NCBI RefSeq assembly: GCF_047511655.1 | Contig: NC_133394.1 | Location: forward strand, 57,816,501 to 57,880,500 | Source: Castor canadensis | Taxonomy: Eukaryota > Chordata > Mammalia > Rodentia > Castoridae | DNA: 64,000 bases | Reading direction: 5' to 3' | Shown: positions 23,701-35,165 of the stretch, piece after piece | How the letters are laid out: each line of letters opens with the position of its first letter | Numbering within the stretch: the stretch's first letter is position 1 | The notes under the pieces: model-generated | What the model was told of the DNA's origin: nothing | What the model saw: only the letters and a program-made list of their open reading frames with translations | Database searches by the model: none | Translations under genes and position numbers: made by a program

Positions 23701-24680
23701 TAACTCTTTGTTTAGGGCTTAGAGGGAAGTGTGCATTGACATTTGGACCTTAATTTGTTTTCTTTTGTGATGTGACTGAATTTAGCCCATGTCTGCAAAC
23801 AATAACTTAATTAAGTTTCCAAAACCCCTTAGGATGGAAGACAACAGACTTTGGAAATTTTGAGGCATTGCAGAATAACAAAAGAATCTTAAGGCTTTGT
23901 TCCTGAGCAATACCGAGGCTCTTGCTGTGCTGTGTTTTGAGGGGCTCCCACAAAAGCCCTGATCTTCTAGTCCTCGTGTCTTTAACAGAAATGCCAAAGC
24001 CAAAAGTTACTACTGACCTGTGCCATCTGGCTTGTCAACAGCCAACTTCAGTGAAATAATTAAGACATTAATATAAATAATAAATAAATAAATAATATAA
24101 ATAATAAGTCATTATTTATGCACTTTGCTTCTGTTTATTATGCATTCTGATGAGTTTTCCCAATGGTCTTCTGAGTAGACAAGCTTAAGGCCTTGCCTGT
24201 GCCTGTGTCCTCTCCAGTATGTCATTTCTATGAAGGAGATGATTTTGCAGTTAATGAGAGGAGAAACTTCTTTCCATAAGAAAGAAAGGATGTTTTTCCT
24301 GTTATTTAGTGAGTTATTTGAAAATGCACTACTTTAAATATGCCATCCAGTCTCACACTTATCATGTATACGTTTGTACTTCTAATTGGAAACATGGAAG
24401 TATGAGTAGTATAGAATGGTAGACTGGTTGATTTGCAATTTCTTCTTTCTTAATGGAATCCAAAATTGAGTGTGGTAAGGATTGATAGACTCACTCTCAC
24501 CTGTTTTAGGGCTTGAGTGTATCTAATCCCCAGTAGTACCTGGAGAAATTGGGCAACTTTCCTCAGCATTGCCATTCTTGAGGAATAGACCGATCCAAAG
24601 ATTGCCCTTGGCCCCCTCAATCTCCTTACTGGGTAATCTTATACTAATCTGTGTTCAAATTTGGGGCCCCTTGGCACTAC
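20741..24680. other. Unique sequence, 3.9 kb
   Basis: No exon, RNA gene or repeat that I can name. (ATAA)n-like sequence occurs at about 24070-24108. 22090-22210 looks less decayed and less AT-rich than its surroundings, which may hint at constraint, but nothing in the single sequence proves it. Confidence 0.45.
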
Positions 24681-24684
24681 ATCT

Positions 24685-24800
24685 TCATTTCACATATGGA
24701 GAAATAGAGATCCAGAGCAGGTAAGGTACGTTGTCCAAGGTCACACAGCTAGTAAGTGGAGGAAGTAGATTTGCACTAAGGCTTGATGAGGTTCCAGAGC
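24685..24800 (+). mobile_element. MIR SINE
   Basis: 'cattt...catatggagaaatagagatccagagcaggtaaggtacgttgtccaaggtcacacagctagtaagtgga' is an easily read MIR 3' part. Confidence 0.85.
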
Positions 24801-25700
24801 CTTTGGTGACATGACTTACATGTATAGGCCTTGACACTTTTCAGAGTCCAATTCAGCAAGTTTGAGTCAGATTGAGGAATCCATTTTGTTTTAAAACAAA
24901 CAGTTAAAGTGAGGTAATTTTTCTCATTAAGAAAATTTGAGGAAAACTTTCCAGAAAATAAATGTGCAATGTCCATCCTGCAAAGAACAAAATTCAACAA
25001 TAATTTTGGTTTTGCTTGGAAATGGGAATTTTTCCACACAAACTTGAAATTGTATACTGTCTTTTCTGGATTCCTGATTCTTACATAGTTCTTTTTCTGA
25101 TAAGTAATTTGTGAAATGTTGTTCTCTCTAACTACTTAGGAAAATAACCTGATACCAGTGACAGTGGCCAAGTAGAAATTAAGCAGGAGTCTGAAAGAAA
25201 CCTGGCCACTGGACACTTTGTAAGAAATCACTGGAAAGGGGGCCAGCTGAGAAGAAAAGGAGAAACTGACATTTTCTCCTTTGTTTAGAAGCTGCTGAGC
25301 TGCTGGTCTGAGCCAAGAACAGGAAATATGAAAGTCTGTGCTTTCTTCCAAGACTCTTTGGCCCACCAAATATACGGGAAGTAGTAAAAGCTGTATGGTG
25401 GCTCCTTAGGAATTGAAAAGCCTTGGGCAAATCAATCAGAGGCTGACTCTCCACGTCAGCAAGTCAGGATAACATTGGCTAAACTTCTTTGAATACCATC
25501 TGGATCTACTTACTGGCAAGTGTAAAGTGTTTTCAAAATACCAAATATCATATAGGACATCAAAACAGCTTAAATTTCAGTGGCTCTATCCTTTCCCTCC
25601 CTTCCTGTACTTCAGTGCACTGCTTAACGTAGTGAGGTAGAGCAAAGCCAGAAATCTATGGGCTTCCAGTCCCTTTCCCCCACCTGATGTGTTCCTATGG
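24801..25700. other. Unique sequence, no feature recognised
   Basis: Nothing supported on either strand. Confidence 0.5.
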
Positions 25701-25704
25701 AAGG

Positions 25705-26012
25705 CTCCTACTGGCTGCTATCAACTAAATGTACCCTGTCCCTAGTGCTGTGATGGGAGGAGACAGGTCATGAGGGCAAAGTCCATACAAACGGAATTAG
25801 TGCTTCTTTGTCCCATCCACCCTGTGAGGACACAGCAAAAAGACACTCATCCATCTGTGATCCAGGAAGCCCACCCTCACCAGACACTGCATCTTCTGGT
25901 GCCTTGATCTTGGCTTTCTCAGCCTCTGCACTGTGAGAAATAAAACGTTATTTATGTGTCACCCAGGCCATGATCACCTGCTACAGCAGCCAGAGTGCAC
26001 CAGGATACTGAC
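25705..26012 (+). mobile_element. MLT1 LTR (ERVL-MaLR)
   Basis: Contains 'ccctgtgaggacacagcaaaaaga', 'caccagacactgcatcttctggtgccttgatcttggctttctcagcctctgcactgtgagaaataaaac' and an end near 'caccaggatactgacc'. This is the MLT1 LTR order including its polyadenylation region. No internal sequence accompanies it. Confidence 0.85.
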
Positions 26013-27950
26013 CATACCTGCCTGCGAGGCATGTGCTCTCTAGTAGCCTACAATTATAGCAACCCTGGGGGAATTTTTTGTTTTCCTCCTTATTGGTATG
26101 AGAATAAAAACACATGAATATTTTAAAAATATTTTTAAAAAGTTAACATTTGTTAAAACTTTAACTTCTTAGCCCACAAGTTTGGAGAACTTTTTTCCTC
26201 CCCACAGCTCAGGCTGCTAGACCTGACATTTATACCTGAGGAATACATGTGCCTCTCCTGTGTTAATTCTGTAGGCATTACAAGTCCTATAATGACTCAG
26301 CTCCTCTTTGCACTGGCTGCTAGAAAACTCAGGGCTCCAAGTGTAGCTCATTTCTGGTAGATGCATAGGAACTTGATACACATTTGGTTTACATACCTCA
26401 ATCCTCTGACTTTGTTTCATATTTCCTACTTTGCTTTTCCCTTTTCTGTTTTTCTCATCCAATTAGTATTAACGTTGTGCTTTAATATGTCTTCGAGTTG
26501 CTTTAAACTTTTCCTGGAACAATTAAAGCATGATTGAAAAAGAAATTATTTTAAAAATTGCTTGGAGAATATTTATATCTATCCTTCAGAGCTCTGGATA
26601 CATTAGAATATTTGAAAGCTGTCTTTAGTATTCTTGCCATGCATGTTTTCACTCCACACAACAAAATCCCTTACCTCTCTACCCTTTCAGCATATGGAGA
26701 CTATCTGGGAAAGGCAATGCACTGCCTCTGTGATAGATTCCCTCAGATTTTGTCTTGACACCTCTAAAACCTCTTACGTGGACTTTCTCATGTTGATAGA
26801 TTAAAGATCCTCTGTTTCTATTCTTTGGGATTACTTTTCCAAAGTAGAATAGCAAAGAGAAAGAAGACTGGTTAAGAAACAAATCAGCATGCAAACCAGC
26901 AAACCAGCAAGTGACTCCACGTTGAGGAATTCCTACTTTATGAAGTCCGCTATCTACAGCCTCGTTCTCAGAAACTATTCAGTATGCAGAAACATTCATA
27001 ACCTGGCAAAATAAAAATGTTCATACTCCTCAGGCTCTAAGCCAAATCAAGCCATTTTTTTAAATTACAGGTGAATAATAACACCCTTAAATTTCTCATA
27101 AATAATGTCAGCCTCCTGAGCAATTTGATTGATGGGAGGTGCTGGATGAAGACCTTTTAATTCAGCACAGCTGGATGTCTTTTGTTGCACTTCCTCTCAG
27201 AGGTTGCTGGCCCGTTTTGTCAGAAGTGCAGAAAACAACCTGCCTGAGTGGAGGTGGAAGCAGCCTTCAAATAAAAGACATTTGTGTGATTGAACACCCT
27301 GTCAGGACACAGCTGTGGCAGTCAACTCATGGGAGAAGGAGAGAGATGTGCCATTTGTTGGAGTGCAAGTGCGTGTGAGTGTGTTCTGATTTGTTTGTTC
27401 ACGCATGGAGGAGGGAAGGCCCCTCAAGATGAACTTTAACACTGATATGAAAGTGATTTTAGCATGGCTGCCATTTTGAGACTATTTTGTAAACTAAGGA
27501 TCTATTGGCCGGATCTAAAGCCTTTGTTCTGCATGGGTTGGTGAATGACCACTGAGCCAGGCTTTCATTCAGCACATCAGCTCTGTAAGCTACAGGCCTT
27601 GGAGACATCTGGATAAGAAGCTTACTTGCTGGCTATCCAGGCTTTTCCAAGAATGAACTAATCACATGTTCCTAGTAAGAAGATGAAAGAGCATTGTAGC
27701 CCCTACACCACTTCCCTTGTTTGCTGTAGGTTTAACTGAAAGGAGTGATTTGTGGCAGGGTGCATCTGGGCCACATCTCAGGGGTGCTGACCTGTGTCTC
27801 TGAGGACAAGGATGCATGACCTGTGGTGGATCTCGCAGCTCAGACTCCAGTTTAAAGGGATATGTTCTTCATCCACAGGGGTCAAGTAGCACAGCCAACA
27901 AATTAATTTCCCAAGGTAGAATAAAGTCTTGGTCTAGCTAAAGTCCATTT
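26013..27950. other. Unique sequence, no feature recognised
   Basis: No coding exon or repeat recognised. Confidence 0.5.
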
Positions 27951-28060
27951 GTACTAGAGTAGGTGCTAGGTATTTCTCAACAATCTTGTGAGATAGGTAT
28001 TACCTACATTTTACAGATTAAAAATTATAGCAATAAAATGAGGTTTGGAGGAGGGTTGGA
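27951..28060 (+). mobile_element. MIR SINE fragment
   Basis: 'gtgctaggtatttctcaacaatcttgtgagataggtattacctacattttacagatt' is the MIR core. Confidence 0.75.
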
Positions 28061-28247
28061 AGGACAGTGTTAAAAATTTAGGAAGTGATAACTACTACCT
28101 CGAAATCCTGTTTTCTTTTCCAATGTTGCTTTATTATCATTTTAGCTGTGTGCTCACTGAAGTTTAAAGCTATCACTGAGAAAGTATACCATACATTTTA
28201 CTTTAAGAAAATGGATAATTTTGTGTGAAAGTAGTGAATTATTAGGA

Positions 28248-28440
28248 TTTTTTTTTTTCAGTACTGAGGCTTGAATCGGGGCCTACACCTTGAGCCATTC
28301 CACTAGCCCTTTTCTGTGATGGGTTTTTTCAAGATGGGTCTTGTGGAACTATTTTCCCTGGCTGGTTACAAACCACAATCCTCCTGATCTCTGCCTCCTG
28401 AGTAGCTAGAATTACAAGTGTGAGCCACCAGCACCTGGCT
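28248..28440 (-). mobile_element. B1+ID dimeric SINE, short-ID type
   Basis: From its tail: T run, 'cagtactgaggcttgaatcggggcctacaccttgagccattccactagccc' (ID half lacking its middle), 'ttttctgtgatgggttttttcaagatgggtctt' (linker), then a B1-like half ending 'gagtagctagaattacaagtgtgagccaccagcacctgg'. The 8-mer taggattt lies at both edges (28243-28250 and 28440-28447), consistent with a target-site duplication. In its own sense this is B1 followed by a deleted ID, the B1-dID arrangement known in several rodent families. Confidence 0.9.
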
Positions 28441-28447
28441 AGGATTT

Positions 28448-29238
28448 GTTTAATATGCAAGTATAATTGTGCTAAGAGTTACTTTTTTGTGTGTCCTTCT
28501 CTTTTACACCTCTGAAATGCAGATGACCCAACACTAATTACTTAGATGATACTTGAAAACCAGGAGAAAGAAACAGCTGTAAAGAAGATACGGTAGTTTG
28601 GATCTTTGGTTTCTTCCAATTGACTTTAAATTCCTCATTTAACAAACTCAGTGTCTAAATCACCAGCTGATAAGCATCTCTTATGAGCTTAGAGATTTAG
28701 CTATTGTGTTTGGAAGAACTTTGAATATAGTAAGCAAATGCCCTTAGTTAGTTGAAACTCTCAGTAGCTAGAGTAAGACCCATATGTTTAAGTGTCATTA
28801 CCTTATCATTCTAGACATTTTACAGAAAACAATGCTTTATTTGGCTGTCCTGTGCATTATAAGGCTTTTTTCTAGCAGCATTCTTTTTCTTTGTTAGTTG
28901 ATAGGCACCCTTCACCTAGTTTGGTGAACAGGCATCAAAAATGTCTCTCGATATTGTCATCTGTCTTCTGGGATAGAAAGTTGCCCATGGTTGAGGAAAA
29001 CTGTTTTAAAAGATGCATGTCCATAAAAGCAAAAATTAAAACATGGTATGATAGAGTTTATTGTATATACACAAATTATATTTTGTGTGTGTGTGTGTGT
29101 ATCTCAAAAGCACAGAGAATTTGAGATAGTAAACTGAATTACATTATTATGTTTCTTATATTTTTATGTTATATGAAGTAGTACTGTACATATTTTGTAA
29201 ATATTTAAAGATTGGTACTGCAGTTCTAAGAGTAACCG
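28448..29238. other. Unique sequence
   Basis: No gene recognised. A (TG)n run lies at 29083-29100. Confidence 0.5.
29083..29100. repeat. (TG)n microsatellite
   Basis: Nine TG units, short. Confidence 0.95.
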
Positions 29239-30037
29239 CTTACAATGCAAAGATGACTAAAAAAGTCAGAGAAATTTTAAAAAGAAATACTAAGAGTAAT
29301 TGATTAACCTAATCTCAGGCAAGAAAAGATGAACAGATAAACAACAGATTGGTTGTGTGAAATGGCAGACATGAATCTATCCAAACTAAAAATTGTATTA
29401 AATATAAATGGATAAATTTTCCAGTTAAATGGCAGGCAATGTCAGTCTGTATAAAATAGCAAAACCCAACTGTATATATTGTCTCCAAAAGATAAAATTT
29501 AACTACAAGGGCACACAGGTCTTGAAAATAAAAATGATAAAAAATTTCTATGCCATTTGAATACTATTTATAATAAAGTTGAAAACTGGCTGTATAAGTT
29601 CTATATGAAAGGTGAATGCATTAGGGAGACATTATTTAAATGTTCATGCCCTTAAGCAGAGTTTTGAAATACATGAACAACTGATATATAAAAAGGGAGA
29701 TATAGGAAAATCCACAAACATATTTGGATATCTTAACATAGCTTTCCCAGTAATTGGTAGTACAATTAAAAAATAATTACAGTAAGAAAATATAAATAAT
29801 ACTATCCAACACTCTTACCTCACAGAAACTTATAGATCACTTAACACAAGTAAAGAATGTACATTCTGAAGTGCATGTGAACTACAAACTGGATGGATCA
29901 CCCTGGGTCAATAGAACAAATGACAGTGAGCGTTAAAATGTTAGTAGTGCTAGTAAGCATGCTCTACAATTGTGTATAATTAAGTTTTAAATCAATGAAA
30001 TAAGTAGCAAAGTTCTAATATTTGAAAATTAGCAACT

Positions 30038-30118
30038 GTTTTTTTGGCAGTACTTACTGGGGTTTGAACTAGCCGCCTCATGCTTGCTAGGCAGGTGTTC
30101 TACCACTTGAGCTATCAG
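30038..30118 (-). mobile_element. ID-type SINE inside the old L1
   Basis: 'tttttttggcagtacttactggggtttgaactagccgcctcatgcttgctaggcaggtgttctaccacttgagctatc' is the reverse complement of the lineage ID element with its tail at the left. It abuts the retroelement tail that follows. Confidence 0.88.
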
Positions 30119-30341
30119 CAAAGGTATAGGAGTGTGAATGTGGTGGAACTATCGTGGACTCTTGTCTGTAAGTGGAAAAGTGAGACCTGCTGAAACTGTT
30201 CCAGGAATGGGGGAGGGGGATAAAGGAGAATGGTAGGCAGGTGAATTTAACTAAGATATATTTGTAAGCACTTTTATAAATGTCACAATGTATTCCCAGT
30301 AGAACAATAATATGATTAAAAAATTTCAAAAAAGAAACTTA
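30119..30341 (+). mobile_element. Lineage-specific retroelement 3' tail (probably L1)
   Basis: Ends 'gtaagcacttttataaatgtcacaatgtattcccagtagaacaataatatgattaaaaaa'. A second, independent copy of the same end occurs at 42528-42597 ('gtaagaatttttgtaaatgctacaatgtactcccacccagcacaatttt'), so it is a dispersed repeat with an A-rich terminus. I take it as an L1 3' end of this lineage from general recollection; the family name is not proven. Confidence 0.55.
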
Positions 30342-31195
30342 AAAAATAAGTCAACTTCCAAATAATCCACAGATCAATAAAAAATTAGAAAATACTTCAA
30401 ACTGAGTGCTAATAAATATTCAGTACATCAAAATTTGTAAATTGTTGCTAAAACAATACTCAGTGGGAATTTTACAGTTTAAATGCTGTCAGAAGTAGAG
30501 AAAGACCTAAGACTAATGATGTGGGTTTCTTCCTTAATAAGCCATTGTAATTACTTTAAAGTTAACATGAGATTATTTTAAGAAATTAGACAAAGATAAG
30601 AAAATTAAATAATAATTATAAAAATGAAAACAAAGAAACAAAGAAATAGGAAACAGAAAACTTGCAAAACCAGGAGGTGTGTTTTGGAAAAGTTGTAAAA
30701 CTGCTAAACTCTAGCAAGACTGTTGAAGATGGAAACAGAAAAATCACAAAGGTGAAATATCAGGGTTGAAAGATCAGATATTACTCCACATTTTCTAAAA
30801 ATAAGAAGTATCCTGAGTAGTCATGTATCTGAATTTATCCACATAGACGAAATGGATAAACTCCTTGAAACATACAGCATACCAAATTTGACACCAGAGA
30901 GAAAGTGTAAATGCTTTATGTTCATGTAGAACACTTGAGTTTCTATTAGAAACTTCCACCCATAGGAAATGCAAGTCCCAGGTGGCTTGCAAGACTAATT
31001 GTCTCAAATCTAAAGATGATACAATACCAGTATTATACATTTTGTTTTTCAAAACATGGAAGAAAGAAATATCCTTTCCAACTCACTCTGTGAAGGTGGC
31101 ACAACTCTGGTATTTGGCAAAGACATTATGGAAAAGAATCTGAAACCCTCACAGACTGTCAGCACATCCAATCTCACAGTAAACGTGTAAAGAAA

Positions 31196-32315
31196 AAAAG
31201 CAAGCAGGAGCCGCAGTAATCATTTAGGCTTGTTTCTTACTCCATAGGACAGCTTCGATTAATACTTAGTCTTTTACTGTTTTCAATTCCTATAGTCAGG
31301 CGCCTGACTTACTGCCATTTCCAGTAATTCATGGTGTGACCCGTTGTTCTTTTTAAACTCTTTTTGATCTCGGATAAAACATCTACTTTTTGTATGGGGT
31401 CAAATTCAGCGACCATAAAAAAAAATGTATACAAGTTCCATTTTTTTTTTTCAGTTCAAAATTAAAACAGCTTTAATTTGTAAAAAATTTACTTCAGAAA
31501 GATAATTTGCCTAATCTTCTGCCATTTAGACTGACTATTTTACTCAATTAAATAATTCCAGGAAGAAAACTGGCAAGGCTTTAAGAAACTGTAATATTTT
31601 AGGCATTTTTGTGAATAAAAATAAGAGCACAACTTCCTACTATTTATCCTTGGCATGCCTAAAATGTCTTTTAAATGATAATATGAATTCTCCTACTTTG
31701 TCCTTGAAGGGTCCTCTTGAGACAGGCATTATTTTGATCTAAATTATATGGTAAAGAAAGTGAGATTCAGAACAAGGAAAAGGAGGATCCCAGGCCAGGG
31801 GCTTATTGTAGCTTCTGAAGTGTAGTAATCCTGGGAACTTAAATGTCTCTGTGATGCTAGGGAAGGCTGGATTTTCTCAAAACCTTTGAATTTTTTTTTT
31901 CTAAAGCTATTGTCTAATTGAGCCATCATTCTCTTTCTTAAGCATTGATTTCAGAACCACTTAATGAGTGTTTTCCCCCAGATGAACATTATTTTACTTC
32001 ATTAGTAAGAATAAATCCACATTCACAGTAACATGATTGTCAACAAGAAGAGTAAAAATGGCAATTTCAAAGGAAGAAACAAAGTTAGAAAAAGTAAATG
32101 TGGATCTTGTATCATCTTATAACTTAATTCAGCTTAACATTAAAAATAATTTTTAAAATTCTGTATACAGTGGCTAAATTAGTGTTTTTGAAGTATTGGG
32201 TAGATGAACATGTTAGTTGAATGAGCAGTACAAGGTGACAACATTTTTCTACATCAAATTGGCAGAAGTGTGGATGGAGATATATGAAAGGAAATAGATA
32301 GTCAGAAAGACAGCT
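31196..32315. other. Unique AT-rich sequence
   Basis: No supported gene. 31695-31790 may be a degraded MIR ('gacaggcattattttgatctaaattatatggtaaagaaagtgagattcag'). Confidence 0.45.
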
Positions 32316-32324
32316 GAACAGATG

Positions 32325-32425
32325 GGTGGTAGGTAGGAGGACGATAGATAGATGGGTAGATAAACAGATAGACAGATAGATAGATACATACATATATAGA
32401 TACATAGATAGATGATAGGTAGATG
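32325..32425. repeat. Impure (GATA)n/(GGTA)n microsatellite
   Basis: Tetranucleotide units GATA, GGTA, CATA and GATG over about 100 bases. The minus-strand frame rich in L, S and Y here is an artefact. Confidence 0.92.
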
Positions 32426-32540
32426 ATAAAGGCAATGTGATCTCTGGTCCTTAGAGTGTATAGAAACTATAATTCCTAATTCTTGCTTTTGGCACTATAA
32501 ATTCAAGAAGTCTTTTTGTAATGAACAAAAAAAGTGGTAT

Positions 32541-32627
32541 GGGGCTGGCAGAGTGGCTCAAGTGGTAGAGAATCCGCCTAGTAAGTGTGAGGTCTTGAGT
32601 TCAAACCCCCTTACCTCCAAAAAACAG
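32541..32627 (+). mobile_element. ID-type SINE with target-site duplication
   Basis: 'ggggctggcagagtggctcaagtggtagagaatccgcctagtaagtgtgaggtcttgagttcaaaccccc' followed by an A-rich tail. The 9-mer aaagtggta is repeated at 32531-32539 and 32628-32636, a clear target-site duplication. A-box (gtggctcaagtgg) and B-box (gagttcaaacc) regions are both legible. Confidence 0.95.
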
Positions 32628-32629
32628 AA

Positions 32630-35055
32630 AGTGGTAATAATGACATATGCTTTAAACAGGTGGGTTTATTATAGGTTAATATGTCCAAAAGTAACCACCC
32701 CAAATAGGAAGGAAATACATGTTTATAGAAAATTGTTCAGGGTAGTATAACTTAGATAAAAACTGTGAAACCAACCATATTTTTAGCAATAGGAAAAAGT
32801 TACAAAAGTTATGCCCTATCTGATCAATTAAATATTATGCCACCTTAAAATGGTTATGAGAATTGTGATTATTAAAAATCGTGATTTATTAAATCATGTT
32901 TGTTAAAATCATTCACATAATGGTCTTGGAGCTTACACATAAAGTGTTGGGTTAATCATCCCTGCTTTATGGTACATTACAATCACTGGTTTTCTACCTT
33001 TATCTAGACATTTATTCCTCCTCCTTCCTGTACTACACTCTCATTTCCAGTGTCATCACTAGATAATCCATTTTATGTCATGTAAATTTTGCTTGTATTT
33101 TGTTTTGTAAAATGTATGCCACTTTGCGTGTATTTTTAATTTATATAAACATATATTTTATCTATTACATGGTGTTATAGTAAACATCCCAATCTGTTTC
33201 TAATATTTAATTATATATTATATATTAATTAATATATATATTATATAGCATTTCTATCATACTTTTCTATCATCTTTAAAATGTTTATCCATGTGTATCT
33301 GTCATTGTAAATTATGTAAAAGAGCAGGATGTGAATATTTGTTAAAATATATAGCATATCCGTTGAATATATATAGTTATATATACATACCCTGTGGTTT
33401 AGAATTACATAAAATTTTCTATTCATAGAGCATTTCTATCATACTTTTCCCATTCATCTTGTTTCTTTGGAAATATATTGTTACTTAGAGAAGTATTCTA
33501 ATCTGTTCTTTAAATATTTTAGACAGATATGATCTAAGTTTCATATCACTGAATTCATTCTATTTAATAATTTGCATTAAAATAACAACTTCTTGTTCTT
33601 ATCAATAGACTTCACGTTGGTATTTCAACAAAATTACACAAAGCTATTTCCAGCATTATTTTATGTTATTCTCTTTTGAGAATTTTCATTCTTCCTCCAT
33701 CCTTTCTTTTCCCCTTTTTCACAGTTTTAATTTAACTCCTTTTTCTTTGCACTTGACTTTGATGCTTTGAGTTCAGTTTGGTTGTAGAGTCCTCAAGCAA
33801 ACACAGTCTTCACAGGGCATATGACTGATGTCATTAGTCCCAGGAGCTCTCACCAAGGTTTGTAAAGCGCTGTCCACAAATGCAATGCCCGCCCTTCAAA
33901 ATCCACTTGACTTTCTGTATCTTTACTTGTTTCTGAAGAAACCATTTTTTTTTTTTGTGGAGAAGAGGAAGAGATGATGTTTCTTTCCCTAACACTTCAA
34001 CTTTCTTACCTAGTTTTTCAAAGCTGCTAAGAGATAAATTCCATTTTTTTTTTGGTTCTAGAAGCAATCCTGTATGTATTATCATGAGGGTGTACAGAAA
34101 AAGAACACTGATGACAGGAAAAGAATCTAAGTCAGTAAAAAAAACCTAAAGATCCATTAGTTTTCCCTAAAGAACCACTAGAAACCTTTTTTTCCTCTAT
34201 TTCCTTGACTAAGTTAAGGACCTAAACCCCAAATTTTAACCCCTACTTTGAGATGCTTGTTGCAGGTTCTCCCTTGTGTGCAGACATTGTACAATAGCAA
34301 ACCTCTTCTGCCTCCATATCAAGCCTGTCATCCATGCAGAATAAGCAAAGGGGTGTGCCAACAAGTCATAGAACAAATGAATGAGAAAGGAGCTGAGAAG
34401 GAAAACAAAGAACCCCAAGAATATAGCCATTCTCCCGAAATTCCCAGGAATTCCATTCATGCTTTACCTTGTTGGCCAGAATTCTCCTGAAGTGACTGAA
34501 GGGTATGGTTTTAACTGGGAACATAGTCATGCTGGAAAAAAAAGAATGAAAAATTAAAAAAAAACCCAGAGTTTTGCTGGACAGGAAGAGGGAGAAAAGA
34601 TATTTGTTCTTACTGAGAAGTGTTACCACGATTGCTTCTCTGTGATGAATGTAAAGAGAAATACAGCACAGAGAAATGAAAAACCCTGCAGTTCTATTTT
34701 TATGAGAAAGCAGCTTGGAAAAAAATGTCAATGAAAAATGTTCAACCATTGTTTCAAAATATTGTAAAGAGTAGACTTAAGACAACATTTAAACTTTGGG
34801 GGTCGGCACTGGGAAGCATTACCTTTCCCTTTCTTTGTGTTGCCTCCTCCCTTCCCCTTCTTTTCTTCCTCTGAAATTAGAAATACACAGTTGCTTCATT
34901 GCCTGGTGCACTGTTTACCCAGAATGCTCTGCTGCATTGTCCTCAGCAGCTGCTGCAGGAAGCAGGACCCACAGCTGGAGCTTAGAGCAGCCTCTACTTT
35001 TGGAGTATTTCTCACAGGGCACTGTGAACAGTGCTTGTTCCAAAAACATTGGAAA
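32630..35055. other. Unique AT-rich sequence
   Basis: Mostly featureless. Contains TA-rich DNA at about 33205-33245 and the 21-bp direct repeat noted separately. No exon recognised. Confidence 0.5.
33247..33449. repeat. Perfect 21-bp direct repeat, copies 182 bp apart
   Basis: The sequence agcatttctatcatactttt plus c occurs at 33247-33267 and again at 33429-33449. The 161 bases between are AT-rich and unlike any repeat I know. Confidence 0.9.
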
Positions 35056-35059
35056 AACA

Positions 35060-35165
35060 CCAATTTAAGGCTAATTCCCCAATTTTACAGAAAAAGAAGC
35101 CAAGCAAAATTAAGAAACTTGACCAAAGGCCCAAAGGAACCCCAGAGGCTAAGCCTTGCTTTCAT
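35060..35165 (+). mobile_element. MIR SINE fragment
   Basis: 'ctaattccccaattttacagaaaaagaagccaagcaaaattaagaaacttgaccaaaggccc' fits the MIR core to 3' end. Confidence 0.65.

Larger units (their letters stand above)
29240..31195 (+). pseudogene. Ancient L1 ORF2 relic (endonuclease to pre-RT), interrupted
   Basis: Plus-strand decayed L1. 29380-29480 ('ttaaatataaatggataaattttccagttaaatgg...caaaacccaactgtatatattgtctcc') matches the start of the ORF2 endonuclease domain. 29820-29945 continues that domain ('cttacctcacagaaa...gaatgtacattctgaagtgc...ctggatggatcaccctgg'). 30345-30700 fits the segment after the endonuclease ('aaataatccacagatcaataaaaaattagaaaatacttc'). 30840-31110 fits the pre-RT region ('gaaatggataaactccttgaaacatacagcatacc' and 'ggaagaaagaaatatcctttccaactcactctgtgaaggtggc'). 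Many stops and indels; no open frame. It is split at 30038-30341 by later insertions. Confidence 0.75.

Noticed and set aside
32325..32425. Minus-strand secreted-like peptide (leucine/serine/tyrosine-rich frame)
   Set aside because: It is the translation of an impure GATA microsatellite.
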